From assembly GCA_902798105.1 (NCBI GenBank), contig CADBVG010000009.1, positions 1-48,094 of the forward strand: a stretch of DNA of 48,094 nucleotides, read 5' to 3'. Shown in pieces: positions 17,173 to 24,603 of the stretch. The position numbers were made by a program, and so were the translations under genes. Origin of the DNA: an uncultured Eubacteriales bacterium (GTDB lineage: Bacteria; Bacillota; Clostridia; Christensenellales; Aristaeellaceae). The notes beneath the pieces were generated by a model. It was given only the letters and a program-made list of their open reading frames with translations. It did no database searches and was not told where the DNA came from. Within the stretch, counting starts at the first letter, position 1, and each line of letters begins with the position of its first letter.

Positions 17173-17902
17173 CCCGATACCCCCTGGGCGTCACCATCCG
17201 CCCGCCGATGACCTTCGTGTGGGAATTGCCGATAAAGGCGGTGGTGAACATGTCTGCCTGGTAATCCCGCAGCTCGGCGAGGGTCATGATCTGGATTGCC
17301 TCGCCCTCGCGACCGATGTTCTTCACCACGCCGCACACCGTCTCCGGCTTCGCGTGGCGCAGCAGTATGTCGCAGGCCCTTTGCAGGTAATCCCTGCGCT
17401 TCATGCTGCTGGGGTTGTACAGCGCCACGGCAAAGTCACCCAGCGCGGCGCACTCCAGCCGCTTTTCGATGGTCTCCCAGGGCGTCAGCAGGTCGCTGAG
17501 GCTGATGACGCAAAAGTCGTGGGTCAGCGGCGCGCCCAGCCGGGCCCCGCCGGAGATGGCCGCGGTGAGGCCACCCACGACCTCCACATCGATGGACGTA
17601 TCCTCGCCCCGCAGCTCATAGATCAGTCCTGCCATGCCATAAACCCCGGCGTCGCCACTGCAAATCATCGCCACGTCCCGCCCCTCCCGGGCCAGATCCA
17701 GGGCAATCTTGCACCGGTCCACCTCCCGCCGCATGGGCGTGGTGTGGAACTCCTTGTCCGGGAAGTGGTCCTTCACCAGGTCCACGTAAACATGATAGCC
17801 CACGATCACGTCGCAGGCGTTCAAGGCGTCCGCCGCCCGAATCGTCATCTCCTGATAGTCGCCGGGGCCGATGCCCACCACGCGAATCTTAGCCAAATTC
17901 AA
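17165..17902 (-). CDS. cbiH: Cobalt-precorrin-3B C17-methyltransferase CbiH (CobJ)
   Basis: A 245-residue SAM-dependent methyltransferase of the tetrapyrrole methylase fold. Markers are VVGIGPGDYQEMTIRAADAL at the N-terminus, MICSGDAGVYGMAGL, a GARLGAPLTHDFCVISLSDLLTPW block and VALYNPSSMKRRDYLQRA. The last two identify C17-methyltransferase (ring contraction) rather than other paralogues. Its start overlaps cbiG by 14 bp and its end overlaps cbiJET by 8 bp. Confidence 0.93.
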   Translation of the reverse strand: MNLAKIRVVGIGPGDYQEMTIRAADALNACDVIVGYHVYVDLVKDHFPDKEFHTTPMRREVDRCKIALDLAREGRDVAMICSGDAGVYGMAGLIYELRGEDTSIDVEVVGGLTAAISGGARLGAPLTHDFCVISLSDLLTPWETIEKRLECAALGDFAVALYNPSSMKRRDYLQRACDILLRHAKPETVCGVVKNIGREGEAIQIMTLAELRDYQADMFTTAFIGNSHTKVIGGRMVTPRGYRDV

Positions 17903-18902
17903 TCCCCCATTTCTCTTCCGCCACGGCCACGGTCACACCGTTCAGGGCCGTCTTTTTGACGATGATTTCACCGCCTGAAACCACCGCGGCGCGCTCGCAG
18001 ACGTTGTCCACGCCCACGGTATTCTTTACAAATTCTGATTTTGAAAAGCTGCCCTGCACGGCGTTCAGTTGGGCCGCTGAATAAAATTTCACGGGCCATC
18101 CGCGACTGCGGCAGCATTCGATCAACCCCGCCTCGTCCGATTTCACGTCGATGCTGGCGGCTCCCGCCACGGCCTCGGGGCGCAGGTTGTTTTCCGTCAA
18201 TACCTTCTGAATCGCCGTTTCAATGGCCTCAGCGGGCGTGCCCCGACGGCAGCCGATGCCGATATGCAGCACCCTGGGCACCAGCAGCAGCGTGTCTTTG
18301 AAGGGTTTTATATCGTGTATGGACGCGCACACGCCCAGCTCGCCGTCGTCGCTCCAAACCAGCCCATCGGCCAGCCTGTCCGGCCTTATGGCATCCGACC
18401 ACAACGGGATGTCCCGGACCAGTATCTCTGCCGACACCCGCTTCGCCAGCGCCATCGAGGTGATGGCCATGCCATGTTCGGTAGCCCAGGTATCTACGGA
18501 GAAGCGGCCGTTCACGTCGGTGGCGGTGGTGATGACCGGGGTGGCATCCAACGCCGCCGCCAGTCGCCGTGCCAGGGCATTCGCCCCGCCGATGTGGCCG
18601 GATAGCAGCGGGATCACGAAGCGTGCCGCCTCGTCCAGGCAGATAACCGCCGGGTCGCTCTTCTTGCTGGCCACGTGGGGCGCGACAGCCCGCAGGGCGA
18701 TCCCCGCCGCGCCCACGAAGATCAGCGCGTCCCGGTCGAACAGCCCGCTGACAAAGCCTGGCAGACTGCCATCATAGGCTTCAAAGTCCTCCCCCGCCAG
18801 TCGCGCCGGAGCATAAAGGTCAATACTGCCCGCCAGCTGCGCCATTACCCGTCGGGCTGTGGCCTTCCCGCTTTCGGTAAAGGCGAATACGGCGCCTGTC
18901 AC
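17889..18902 (-). CDS. cbiG: Cobalt-precorrin-5A hydrolase CbiG
   Basis: A 337-residue CbiG, which opens the delta-lactone of cobalt-precorrin-5A and releases acetaldehyde. The central domain has DALIFVGAAGIALRAVAPHV and VIPLLSGHIGGANALARRLA; the C-terminal domain has LHIGIGCRRGTPAEAIETAI, the family signature. The start overlaps the end of cbiF by 4 bp (ATGA), showing translational coupling. Confidence 0.93.
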   Translation of the reverse strand: MTGAVFAFTESGKATARRVMAQLAGSIDLYAPARLAGEDFEAYDGSLPGFVSGLFDRDALIFVGAAGIALRAVAPHVASKKSDPAVICLDEAARFVIPLLSGHIGGANALARRLAAALDATPVITTATDVNGRFSVDTWATEHGMAITSMALAKRVSAEILVRDIPLWSDAIRPDRLADGLVWSDDGELGVCASIHDIKPFKDTLLLVPRVLHIGIGCRRGTPAEAIETAIQKVLTENNLRPEAVAGAASIDVKSDEAGLIECCRSRGWPVKFYSAAQLNAVQGSFSKSEFVKNTVGVDNVCERAAVVSGGEIIVKKTALNGVTVAVAEEKWGIEFG

Positions 18903-19654
18903 TTCTCGGCCTCCCGGAACTCGGTGGTGAAACCGGGGTCGTAGAGCTTCGAGCGCTCGTATTCGTGGCCCAGGAAGTCACCGATCACCAGCAGCGAGGT
19001 CTTGGTCAGGTCGTTGGCCCGAACGGTTTCGCCCAGTGTGCCCACGGTGCAGCGGAATATCTTTTGGTCCGGCCATGTGGCCTTGTAGACGATGGCCGCG
19101 GGGGTCTCGGGGGGATAGCCACCCTCGATCAGCTCATTCTGGGCATTCTCCGCCAGTGATGTGCTCAGGAACAGCACCATCGTGGTCCGGTGTTGCGCGA
19201 AGGAGCGTATGCTCTCCCGCTCCGGCACCGGCGTCCTGCCTGCCGCCCGGGTGATGATGACGGACTGGGAAACGTCAGGCAGGGTGTACTCGGCCTTCAG
19301 CGCCGCCGCCGCGCCACAGAAGGCGCTGACGCCGGGGCAGACGTCGTACTCGATGCCCAGCTTCTCCAATTCGTCGAACTGCTCCCGCACCGCGCCGTAG
19401 ATGCTGGAATCGCCGGTGTGTAGCCGCACGGTCATCTTGCCCGCAGCCTCGGCCTTTCGGATGATCTCAATGACCTGCTCCAGCGTCAGCTTCGCGCTGT
19501 CGTGGATTTCGCAGCCCGCCTTCGCGTAGTTCAGCAGCTCCGGGTTCACCAGCGAACCCGCCCAGATGATCACGTCCGCCTCGGAGAGCAACCGCGCTCC
19601 CCGCACGGTGATCAGGTCCGCCGCGCCGCTGCCCGCGCCCACGAAATGTACCAT
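18899..19654 (-). CDS. cbiF: Cobalt-precorrin-4 C11-methyltransferase CbiF (CobM)
   Basis: A 251-residue tetrapyrrole methylase. MVHFVGAGSGAADLITVRGA at the N-terminus, VRLHTGDSSIYGAVREQ and PGVSAFCGAAAALKAEYTLP identify C11-methyltransferase. ATG 19654 is the start: AAAGGGGCG lies just upstream, whereas the longer frame to 19705 would begin inside the promoter. First gene of the cbi operon. The pathway is incomplete here: chelatase, CbiL, CbiA, CbiB, CbiP and the nucleotide-loop genes are not in the window and must lie elsewhere or be missing. Confidence 0.94.
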   Translation of the reverse strand: MVHFVGAGSGAADLITVRGARLLSEADVIIWAGSLVNPELLNYAKAGCEIHDSAKLTLEQVIEIIRKAEAAGKMTVRLHTGDSSIYGAVREQFDELEKLGIEYDVCPGVSAFCGAAAALKAEYTLPDVSQSVIITRAAGRTPVPERESIRSFAQHRTTMVLFLSTSLAENAQNELIEGGYPPETPAAIVYKATWPDQKIFRCTVGTLGETVRANDLTKTSLLVIGDFLGHEYERSKLYDPGFTTEFREAEK

Positions 19655-19695
19655 ATGTATCGCCCCTTTGCGTTTATGCTTTTTTAACTGAATAC

Positions 19696-19724
19696 ATATT
19701 ATCACAGGCGTTGGCGGCTGTCAA
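19696..19724 (-). promoter_or_regulatory. Promoter of the cbiFGH-JET-C-D operon
   Basis: Minus-strand TTGACA (19724-19719), 17-bp spacer and TAATAT (19701-19696), with a TGA extended -10. The leader to cbiF is only about 35-40 nt, too short for a cobalamin riboswitch. The Nudix promoter is divergent, about 30 bp away. Confidence 0.75.
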
Positions 19725-19755
19725 CGCGGATTCATGAAAGGACGCGGTTCAGCCA

Positions 19756-19784
19756 TTGACAAGCGGCACGCCGACGTTTATAAT
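19756..19784 (+). promoter_or_regulatory. Consensus promoter of the Nudix gene
   Basis: Perfect TTGACA (19756-19761), exactly 17 bp, perfect TATAAT (19779-19784), about 25-30 bp before the ATG. Confidence 0.85.
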
Positions 19785-19816
19785 TCTGTGCAGTTACCAA
19801 CGAGAGGAACCTTACC

Positions 19817-20446
19817 ATGAAAAACGACAACCAATGGTTGGAGTGGGCCAAGGAATTACAGGACCTGTCCCAGTGTGCCCTGGCCTACTGCAAGGATAAA
19901 TTTGACATTGAGCGCTTTCAGCGCATAAGGGAGATTTCGGCGCAGATGGCCGCGACCGTCGTCGATATGCCGGTAGAGACGGTCAGGGGCATGTTCTGCG
20001 CGGGCACCGGCTACCAGACCGCCCGAATTGAAACCCGGGCCGCTGTCATGCGCGACGGGAAGCTGCTGATGGTGCAGGAAGCCAAGGGCAAGTGGGCCCT
20101 TCCCGGCGGCTGGCAGGATTACAACCAGACCGTCCGGGAGAACACCGTCAAGGAGGTCCAAGAGGAGGCCGGCATGGCCGTCAGGGCGACGCGCCTGATC
20201 GCGCTGCACGATTACCACAGGCACAACGAGAGTAAGGTGCGCTTCCCCTATAATATCGTCAAGGTCTTCGTGCTGTGCGAATACATCTCCGGGGAATTTG
20301 TGCCGAACATCGAAACCCTCGGCTGCGGCTTCTTCGGCCCCGAAGAGATTCCCCAACCGCTGGCCACCGGCAAGACCACGATGGAACAGGTGAAGATGTG
20401 CTTCCGGGCCGCGTCGGACCCGAATTGGGTCGTGGAATTCGACTGA
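19817..20446 (+). CDS. NUDIX hydrolase with N-terminal helical domain
   Basis: A 209-residue Nudix hydrolase. Residues 1 to about 60 match the helical Nudix_N-type domain (WLEWAKELQDLSQCALAYCK, DIERFQRIREI). The Nudix box around residues 98-121 reads GGWQDYNQTVRENTVKEVQEEAGM; the core EExG is intact, but the R before the first E is K and the GX5E glutamate is Q, conservative changes found in this subgroup. Nucleoside diphosphate derivatives such as ADP-ribose or sugar nucleotides are likely substrates; which one is not visible. The promoter is consensus. A palindromic repeat follows the stop. Confidence 0.87.
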   Translation: MKNDNQWLEWAKELQDLSQCALAYCKDKFDIERFQRIREISAQMAATVVDMPVETVRGMFCAGTGYQTARIETRAAVMRDGKLLMVQEAKGKWALPGGWQDYNQTVRENTVKEVQEEAGMAVRATRLIALHDYHRHNESKVRFPYNIVKVFVLCEYISGEFVPNIETLGCGFFGPEEIPQPLATGKTTMEQVKMCFRAASDPNWVVEFD

Positions 20447-20462
20447 CCACCTTCAAGCGTAT

Positions 20463-20540
20463 AGAAAAAAGATCCTCCACTGCGTTCAGGATGGCCGTAT
20501 TGCGTCGTTTGTCATCCTGAGCGGAGCGAAGGATCTTTCT
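20463..20540. repeat. Palindromic intergenic repeat, family R1
   Basis: Outer arms AGAAAAAAGATCC and GGATCTTTCT enclose an imperfect palindrome with TTTGTCATCCTGAGCGGAGC. It lies between the convergent Nudix and oxidoreductase gamma genes and can form a hairpin with T-rich flanks on either strand. Confidence 0.75.
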
Positions 20541-20556
20541 GTATGACCACCTTCGA

Positions 20557-21099
20557 TTATTTTTCCCGGTTCTCCCACGCGTGGAACGCGGTCTTGTTGA
20601 TGTCCAGCAGGTGGGCCTTGCGGCCGGAGAATGTCTTCTCCATGATCTTGTAGATCATCTGCACCGGCACCACCGGGGCTGCGTGGACCATCGCGCCCAG
20701 CATCACAACATTGGCCGTGCGGGCGTTGCCCAGCTTCATGGCGATGTCGTTGGCCGGGACATAATAGACGTTGATGTCGTCCCGGGTCGCCTTCTGCTCG
20801 ATCATCGAGCTGTTGATGAACAGATTCCCGCCGGGCTTGACCAGCGATTCAAACTTGATCAGCGAGGGCAGGTTCATGACCACCACATCGTCCGCTTCGT
20901 AGATCAGCGGACAGCTGACGGGCTTGTCCGGGCTGATGACCACGGTGCAGTTGGCGGTGCCGCCTCGCATCTCTGGCCCATAGGACGGCAGCCACGTGGC
21001 GTTCATATCGGCGTACATGGCCGCATAAGTCAGCATCTGGCCCATGGTCAGCACGCCCTGGCCGCCGGAACCGGCAAAAAACAGCTTATAGGTCGCCAT
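20557..21099 (-). CDS. 2-oxoacid:ferredoxin oxidoreductase, gamma subunit
   Basis: A 180-residue gamma (CoA-binding) subunit of the pyruvate/2-oxoacid:ferredoxin oxidoreductase superfamily. The N-terminal LFFAGSGGQGVLTMGQMLTY and the WLPSYGPEMRGGTANCTVVI block are family signatures. It completes the four-gene set ferredoxin-alpha-beta-gamma and starts 1 bp after the beta stop. Length is normal. Cytoplasmic; acts with the other three subunits. Confidence 0.92.
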   Translation of the reverse strand: MATYKLFFAGSGGQGVLTMGQMLTYAAMYADMNATWLPSYGPEMRGGTANCTVVISPDKPVSCPLIYEADDVVVMNLPSLIKFESLVKPGGNLFINSSMIEQKATRDDINVYYVPANDIAMKLGNARTANVVMLGAMVHAAPVVPVQMIYKIMEKTFSGRKAHLLDINKTAFHAWENREK

Positions 21100-21100
21100 G

Positions 21101-21850
21101 TCACTCCGCCTCCTTCCCGGTATCCTTGTAAACGCCCAGCGGATAATAGGCCGCCACCTCGCTGCCCATGCGCTTCATGGCCTCGTAGGGGGTCAGGCCC
21201 CAGTTGGTGGGGCAGGTGGAGAGCAGCTCGACGAAGGTGAAGCCCTTGCCGGCCAGCTGGTACTCAAAGGCCTTGCGCACGGCCTTCTTGGCAGCGCGGA
21301 TGTGGGCCGGGGTGTCCAGGGACACGCGCTCGATGTAGGCCGGGCCGTCCAGCGTGGCCAGCAGCTCGCAGATGCGCAGCGGCATGCCCGCCTGCTCGCG
21401 GGTGCGGCCATCCACCGACGTGGTGGAGCGCTGGCCGATCAGCGTGGTCGGGGCCATCTGGCCGCCGGTCATGCCGTAAATGCCGTTGTTGATGAAGAAA
21501 GTGGAGAACTTCTCGCCCCTCGCAGCGGCGTGGACGATCTCGCCCATGCCGATGGAGGCCAGGTCGCCGTCGCCCTGGTAGGTGAACACGACCCGCTCGG
21601 GGTGGACGCGGCGGATGCCGGAGGCCACCGCCGGGGCGCGGCCGTGGGCGGCCTCGCACATATCCACGTTCATAAACTGGTGCGCCACGACGGAGCAGCC
21701 GATGGGAGCCACGCCGATGGTCTTGCCCAGCAGGCCCATCTCGTCCAGCGTCTCCATGATGATGCGGTGTGCGACGCCGTGGGTGCAGCCGGGACAATAG
21801 CTGGTGCTGACGGGCAGCATGCCTTTTGTAACGGTAAATACAGGTTTCAT
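21101..21850 (-). CDS. 2-oxoacid:ferredoxin oxidoreductase, beta subunit (TPP-binding)
   Basis: A 249-residue thiamine-diphosphate-binding subunit. STSYCPGCTHGVAHRIIMET contains a conserved cysteine pair. The TPP/Mg motif is TYQGDGDLASIGMGEIVHAA ending in FINNGIYGMTGGQMAPTT. This combination is typical of the branched-chain or 2-oxoglutarate class. The ATG overlaps the end of the alpha gene by 4 bp. Confidence 0.93.
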   Translation of the reverse strand: MKPVFTVTKGMLPVSTSYCPGCTHGVAHRIIMETLDEMGLLGKTIGVAPIGCSVVAHQFMNVDMCEAAHGRAPAVASGIRRVHPERVVFTYQGDGDLASIGMGEIVHAAARGEKFSTFFINNGIYGMTGGQMAPTTLIGQRSTTSVDGRTREQAGMPLRICELLATLDGPAYIERVSLDTPAHIRAAKKAVRKAFEYQLAGKGFTFVELLSTCPTNWGLTPYEAMKRMGSEVAAYYPLGVYKDTGKEAE

Positions 21851-22923
21851 CGCACTTCCTCCAGTATCTTCTTCGTCTTTTCAACGACCTCCAGGGACGT
21901 GGGCAGCATGCCGCCGACGCGGTGGATCAGCTTCACCGGCACGCGGCCCTTCACGCCCAGGTTGATGTCCTGGAGCATCTGGCCCATGCTCAGTTCGACG
22001 GATATGACCGCCCTGGTCTTGTCCGAAATCTGGTCGAACGCCTTGTAGGGATAGGGCCACAGGCTGATGGGGCGGATCATGCCGGCCTTGATGCCCTGGG
22101 CCTCCAGCAGCTCCATGGCCTCGCGGGCCAGGCGCGCCATCGTGCCGAAGGCCACGAACACGACCTCCGCATCCTCAAGGTCAACGCACTCCACGCGCTC
22201 CAGTTCCTTCTCCATCTCGGCGTACTTTTCATACAGGTGCTCTACGTGGGCCTCCAGCACCTCGGGCTGCAGCCGCAGGCTCTTGACCACGCTGCGCTCG
22301 CCCTTCTCGCTGCCGGAGATGGCCCAGGGCTTGGCCGTGGCGATCTCCGCGCTGGTGTAGGCGTGCTTGGGCTCGGGCAGCACCACGGGCTCCATCATCT
22401 GGCCCATCAGGCCGTCCGCCAGCACCATCACGGGGTTGCGGTACTTGTCGGCGATGCCGGGGGCTTCGTAGAGGATGTCCACGGCCTCCTGGATGCTCGC
22501 CGGGGCAAACACGGGGATGCGGTAGTCGCCGTTGCCGCCGCCGCGGGTGACCTGGTTGTAGTCGGCCTGACCGGGCTGGATCGAGCCGATGCCCGGACCT
22601 CCACGGGACACGTTCAACAGCGTCACCGGCACCTCGGCGCCGCACAGGAAGCTCATGCCCTCCTGCATCAGGGCGATGCCCGGAGAGGACGAGGATATAA
22701 AGCCGTTGCCGCCGGCCGCGCCGCAGCCGTAGGCCATGTTGATGGCGCCCAGCTCGCTCTCAGCCTGGAGGAACCTGCCGCCCCGCTTGGGCAGCTCGCG
22801 GCTCATGAACTCGGGAATCTCGCTCTGGGGCGTGATGGGATAGCCGAAGTAAAAGCGCACGCCGCCGCGAATGACGGCCTCCGCGAAGGCCTCGTTGCCC
22901 TTCATCAATACCTTTTCGCTCAT
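21847..22923 (-). CDS. vorB: 2-oxoacid:ferredoxin oxidoreductase, alpha subunit (VorB-type)
   Basis: A 358-residue alpha subunit. YFGYPITPQSEIPEFMSREL, FLQAESELGAINMAYGCGAA, SSPGIALMQEGMSFL and NVSRGGPGIGSIQPGQADYN are the standard blocks, and length and gene order fit the VorB type named for 3-methyl-2-oxobutanoate (2-oxoisovalerate). 2-Oxoglutarate:ferredoxin oxidoreductase (Kor) is the main alternative because these families are hard to separate by eye. The enzyme interconverts a 2-oxoacid plus CoA with acyl-CoA plus CO2 and can run reductively. The start ATG 22923 overlaps the ferredoxin stop by 4 bp (ATGA). Confidence 0.9.
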   Translation of the reverse strand: MSEKVLMKGNEAFAEAVIRGGVRFYFGYPITPQSEIPEFMSRELPKRGGRFLQAESELGAINMAYGCGAAGGNGFISSSSPGIALMQEGMSFLCGAEVPVTLLNVSRGGPGIGSIQPGQADYNQVTRGGGNGDYRIPVFAPASIQEAVDILYEAPGIADKYRNPVMVLADGLMGQMMEPVVLPEPKHAYTSAEIATAKPWAISGSEKGERSVVKSLRLQPEVLEAHVEHLYEKYAEMEKELERVECVDLEDAEVVFVAFGTMARLAREAMELLEAQGIKAGMIRPISLWPYPYKAFDQISDKTRAVISVELSMGQMLQDINLGVKGRVPVKLIHRVGGMLPTSLEVVEKTKKILEEVR

Positions 22924-23150
22924 GCTTCCCCCTCCTCCAGCTGATAGATCTCGATCGCGCAGTCTGGACACACGGTGGCACAGCTCTGGCAGCCGATGCA
23001 CTGCTCCTGCTCGGTGATCTTCGCCGGACAGTAGCCCTTGGCGTTCACCTGCGTGTCCATCTCGATGATCTGCTTCGGGCAGAAGCTCTTACACAGCTCG
23101 CAGCCCTTGCAGCGCTCCCGGTCGAAGACGACCTTGAACCTCTTTGCCAT
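22920..23150 (-). CDS. 2-oxoacid:ferredoxin oxidoreductase, delta subunit (2x[4Fe-4S] ferredoxin)
   Basis: A 76-residue ferredoxin domain with two cluster motifs, CKGCELCKSFCP and CIGCQSCATVCP. It is the electron-transfer (delta) subunit that passes electrons from the TPP site to soluble ferredoxin. First gene of the four-gene set, with GGGAGG and AAGAGAG upstream of ATG 23150. An R1 palindrome separates it from the ATPase gene upstream. Confidence 0.93.
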   Translation of the reverse strand: MAKRFKVVFDRERCKGCELCKSFCPKQIIEMDTQVNAKGYCPAKITEQEQCIGCQSCATVCPDCAIEIYQLEEGEA

Positions 23151-23233
23151 TCTCTCTTGGCCTCCCTTGTTAGTGGTCTGCCTGTCGCCAGGCCCGCATC
23201 AGACATCGTTTCGCTGTCCGATGTGATATGCTC

Positions 23234-23300
23234 AGATCCTTCGCTTCGCTCAGGATGACAGAATTCGCTTCGGTGTCATCCTGAGCGAAGCGAAGGACCT
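23234..23300. repeat. Palindromic intergenic repeat, family R1
   Basis: The most symmetric copy: AGATCCTTCGCTTCGCTCAG... (27 bp, 23234-23260) is repeated inverted at 23274-23300 with about one mismatch and a 13-bp spacer. It lies in the 160-bp gap between the ATPase gene and the ferredoxin gene, inside what is probably one transcript. Confidence 0.85.
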
Positions 23301-23309
23301 TCATGGTCC

Positions 23310-24026
23310 TTATTTATCGATCCAGCTGGGCCGCATATAAAGGCCCAGCGGCATGAGGTGCTCGTATTTTCCCGCGATTGCTTCCGCCGGCACGATGCCC
23401 CGGGGATAGCAGTCGCACCAGAGCAGTCGACCGGTCCAGCGGCAGAATGCTTCGCACAGCCGGTGGCCCTTTTCGATATCCGAAGCCCGGGTCTCCAGCA
23501 GCAGGTGGCAGTTGTTGATCACGCCGTCCGTCCGCCGCCCGGTCTTGGCCTCGATAGCCTCCATGTGGGCAAGCGCGCCCTCCAGGTCCCGGGTCTCGGG
23601 GCGATTGGCGTTCACCACGATCAGGAACAGCGCCTCCTCGGGGCCGAGGTACTTTCCGAACTGGTTCAGCACCAGCGCGCCGGTGTCGTTGCCGCCCACG
23701 TCCACGATCACCCGGCAGTCCCGATCCTCCAACGGCGCGCGGATGTTCGCGCCCAGGGCGGGCAGCTCAGCGGTGATCTCGTGCTCGTAAGCGTTGCCGT
23801 AGACCGATACCCCGGCAGCCTCCAGCATTTCCTTCCGCTCCCGGGAGCGGAAGTAGGGGTTGGCGATGTCCAGGTCGACCAGGGCCAGCCGCCTGTAGGG
23901 GCCATAGCCCGATTCGGCCAGCTTCATGGCCAGACTGACGCAGAACTCGGTCTTGCCGCTGCCGTAGTGGCCGGTGACCACCATGATCCGCCGGTCCGGC
24001 GCGCGGATTCCGCTGAATTCCGACAT
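23310..24026 (-). CDS. P-loop ATP/GTP-binding protein associated with 2-oxoacid oxidoreductase
   Basis: A 238-residue P-loop NTPase of the SIMIBI (MinD/CobQ-like) type. Walker A is VVTGHYGSGKTEFCVSLAMK (near residue 18), followed by LALVDLDIANPYFRSRE (the aspartate strand) and VIVDVGGNDTGALVLNQF (Walker B). The wording of these motifs is that of a conserved Clostridia protein usually found beside 2-oxoacid oxidoreductase genes. A role in assembly or maturation of that enzyme is inference only. The promoter is at 24063-24091. Confidence 0.8.
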   Translation of the reverse strand: MSEFSGIRAPDRRIMVVTGHYGSGKTEFCVSLAMKLAESGYGPYRRLALVDLDIANPYFRSRERKEMLEAAGVSVYGNAYEHEITAELPALGANIRAPLEDRDCRVIVDVGGNDTGALVLNQFGKYLGPEEALFLIVVNANRPETRDLEGALAHMEAIEAKTGRRTDGVINNCHLLLETRASDIEKGHRLCEAFCRWTGRLLWCDCYPRGIVPAEAIAGKYEHLMPLGLYMRPSWIDK

Positions 24027-24062
24027 CCCGTTTCCCCCTTCACCGAATTAACGCATATGATT

Positions 24063-24091
24063 AATCTATCAGCTTCGCCCCCGCTTGTCAA
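24063..24091 (-). promoter_or_regulatory. Promoter of the ATPase / oxidoreductase operon
   Basis: Minus-strand TTGACA (24091-24086), 17-bp spacer, TAGATT (24068-24063) with a TGA extended -10, about 40 bp from ATG 24026. Confidence 0.75.
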
Positions 24092-24187
24092 GTAACAATT
24101 GCCGCCAAAACCCGAACATTCTCATATTCACGAGGTATTTCATTCGACTTTATCTCTGGGATAATTTAAATTTAACCCCGAAAAGCT

Positions 24188-24216
24188 TTGACAACCGACC
24201 ATTCGAGTGATAGAAT
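24188..24216 (+). promoter_or_regulatory. Promoter of the T-box transcript
   Basis: TTGACA (24188-24193), exactly 17 bp, TAGAAT (24211-24216). Transcription would start near 24223, at the 5' edge of the T-box leader. Confidence 0.8.
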
Positions 24217-24222
24217 AGCTTT

Positions 24223-24519
24223 AATCGAATATTCACCAAAGGCGATGACGAAGACGGCAGAGTTCCGGGGTGTACAGAGAGTCGGCCACATGCTGCAAGG
24301 CCGATCACCGAAGGCTCAAACGCCCATCACTTCCGAGCCGGAAGCTCGAAATATCCAATCGGATACAGTAGACGCTTCCCGTGAAAGCTGCGTAAAGGCT
24401 TAGGGCTTGATGGAGCCTGAAGAGGCGCGGAGACGCGCAATTTGAGTGGTACCGCGGGTTGATTGCAACTCGTCTCAAACGATGCGGTAAGAACGCATCC
24501 GTGAGACGGGTTTTTTTAT
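24223..24519 (+). ncRNA. T-box riboswitch, probable tRNA-Ile specifier
   Basis: A full T-box leader. Stem I begins with GGCGATGACGAAGAC (K-turn region) and has the distal AGAGAGTCGGCC...GGCCGAT arm. The T-box sequence AGTGGTACCGCGGG lies at 24445-24458. A terminator, CGTCTCA (24471-24477) pairing with TGAGACG (24502-24508), is followed by T7. The likely specifier is ATC at 24326-24328, followed by the usual A and by CTTC pairing with GAAG. UGGU in the bulge predicts an A discriminator, as in tRNA-Ile. Uncharged tRNA would favour antitermination. Confidence 0.88.
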
Positions 24520-24603
24520 TGACAGGCATACCATACGCCTTGACCCAGAAGTGAGGGATGTTCGATTGACCCACGGCTCGACCGACAAAGGAGGAAAAAT
24601 CCG

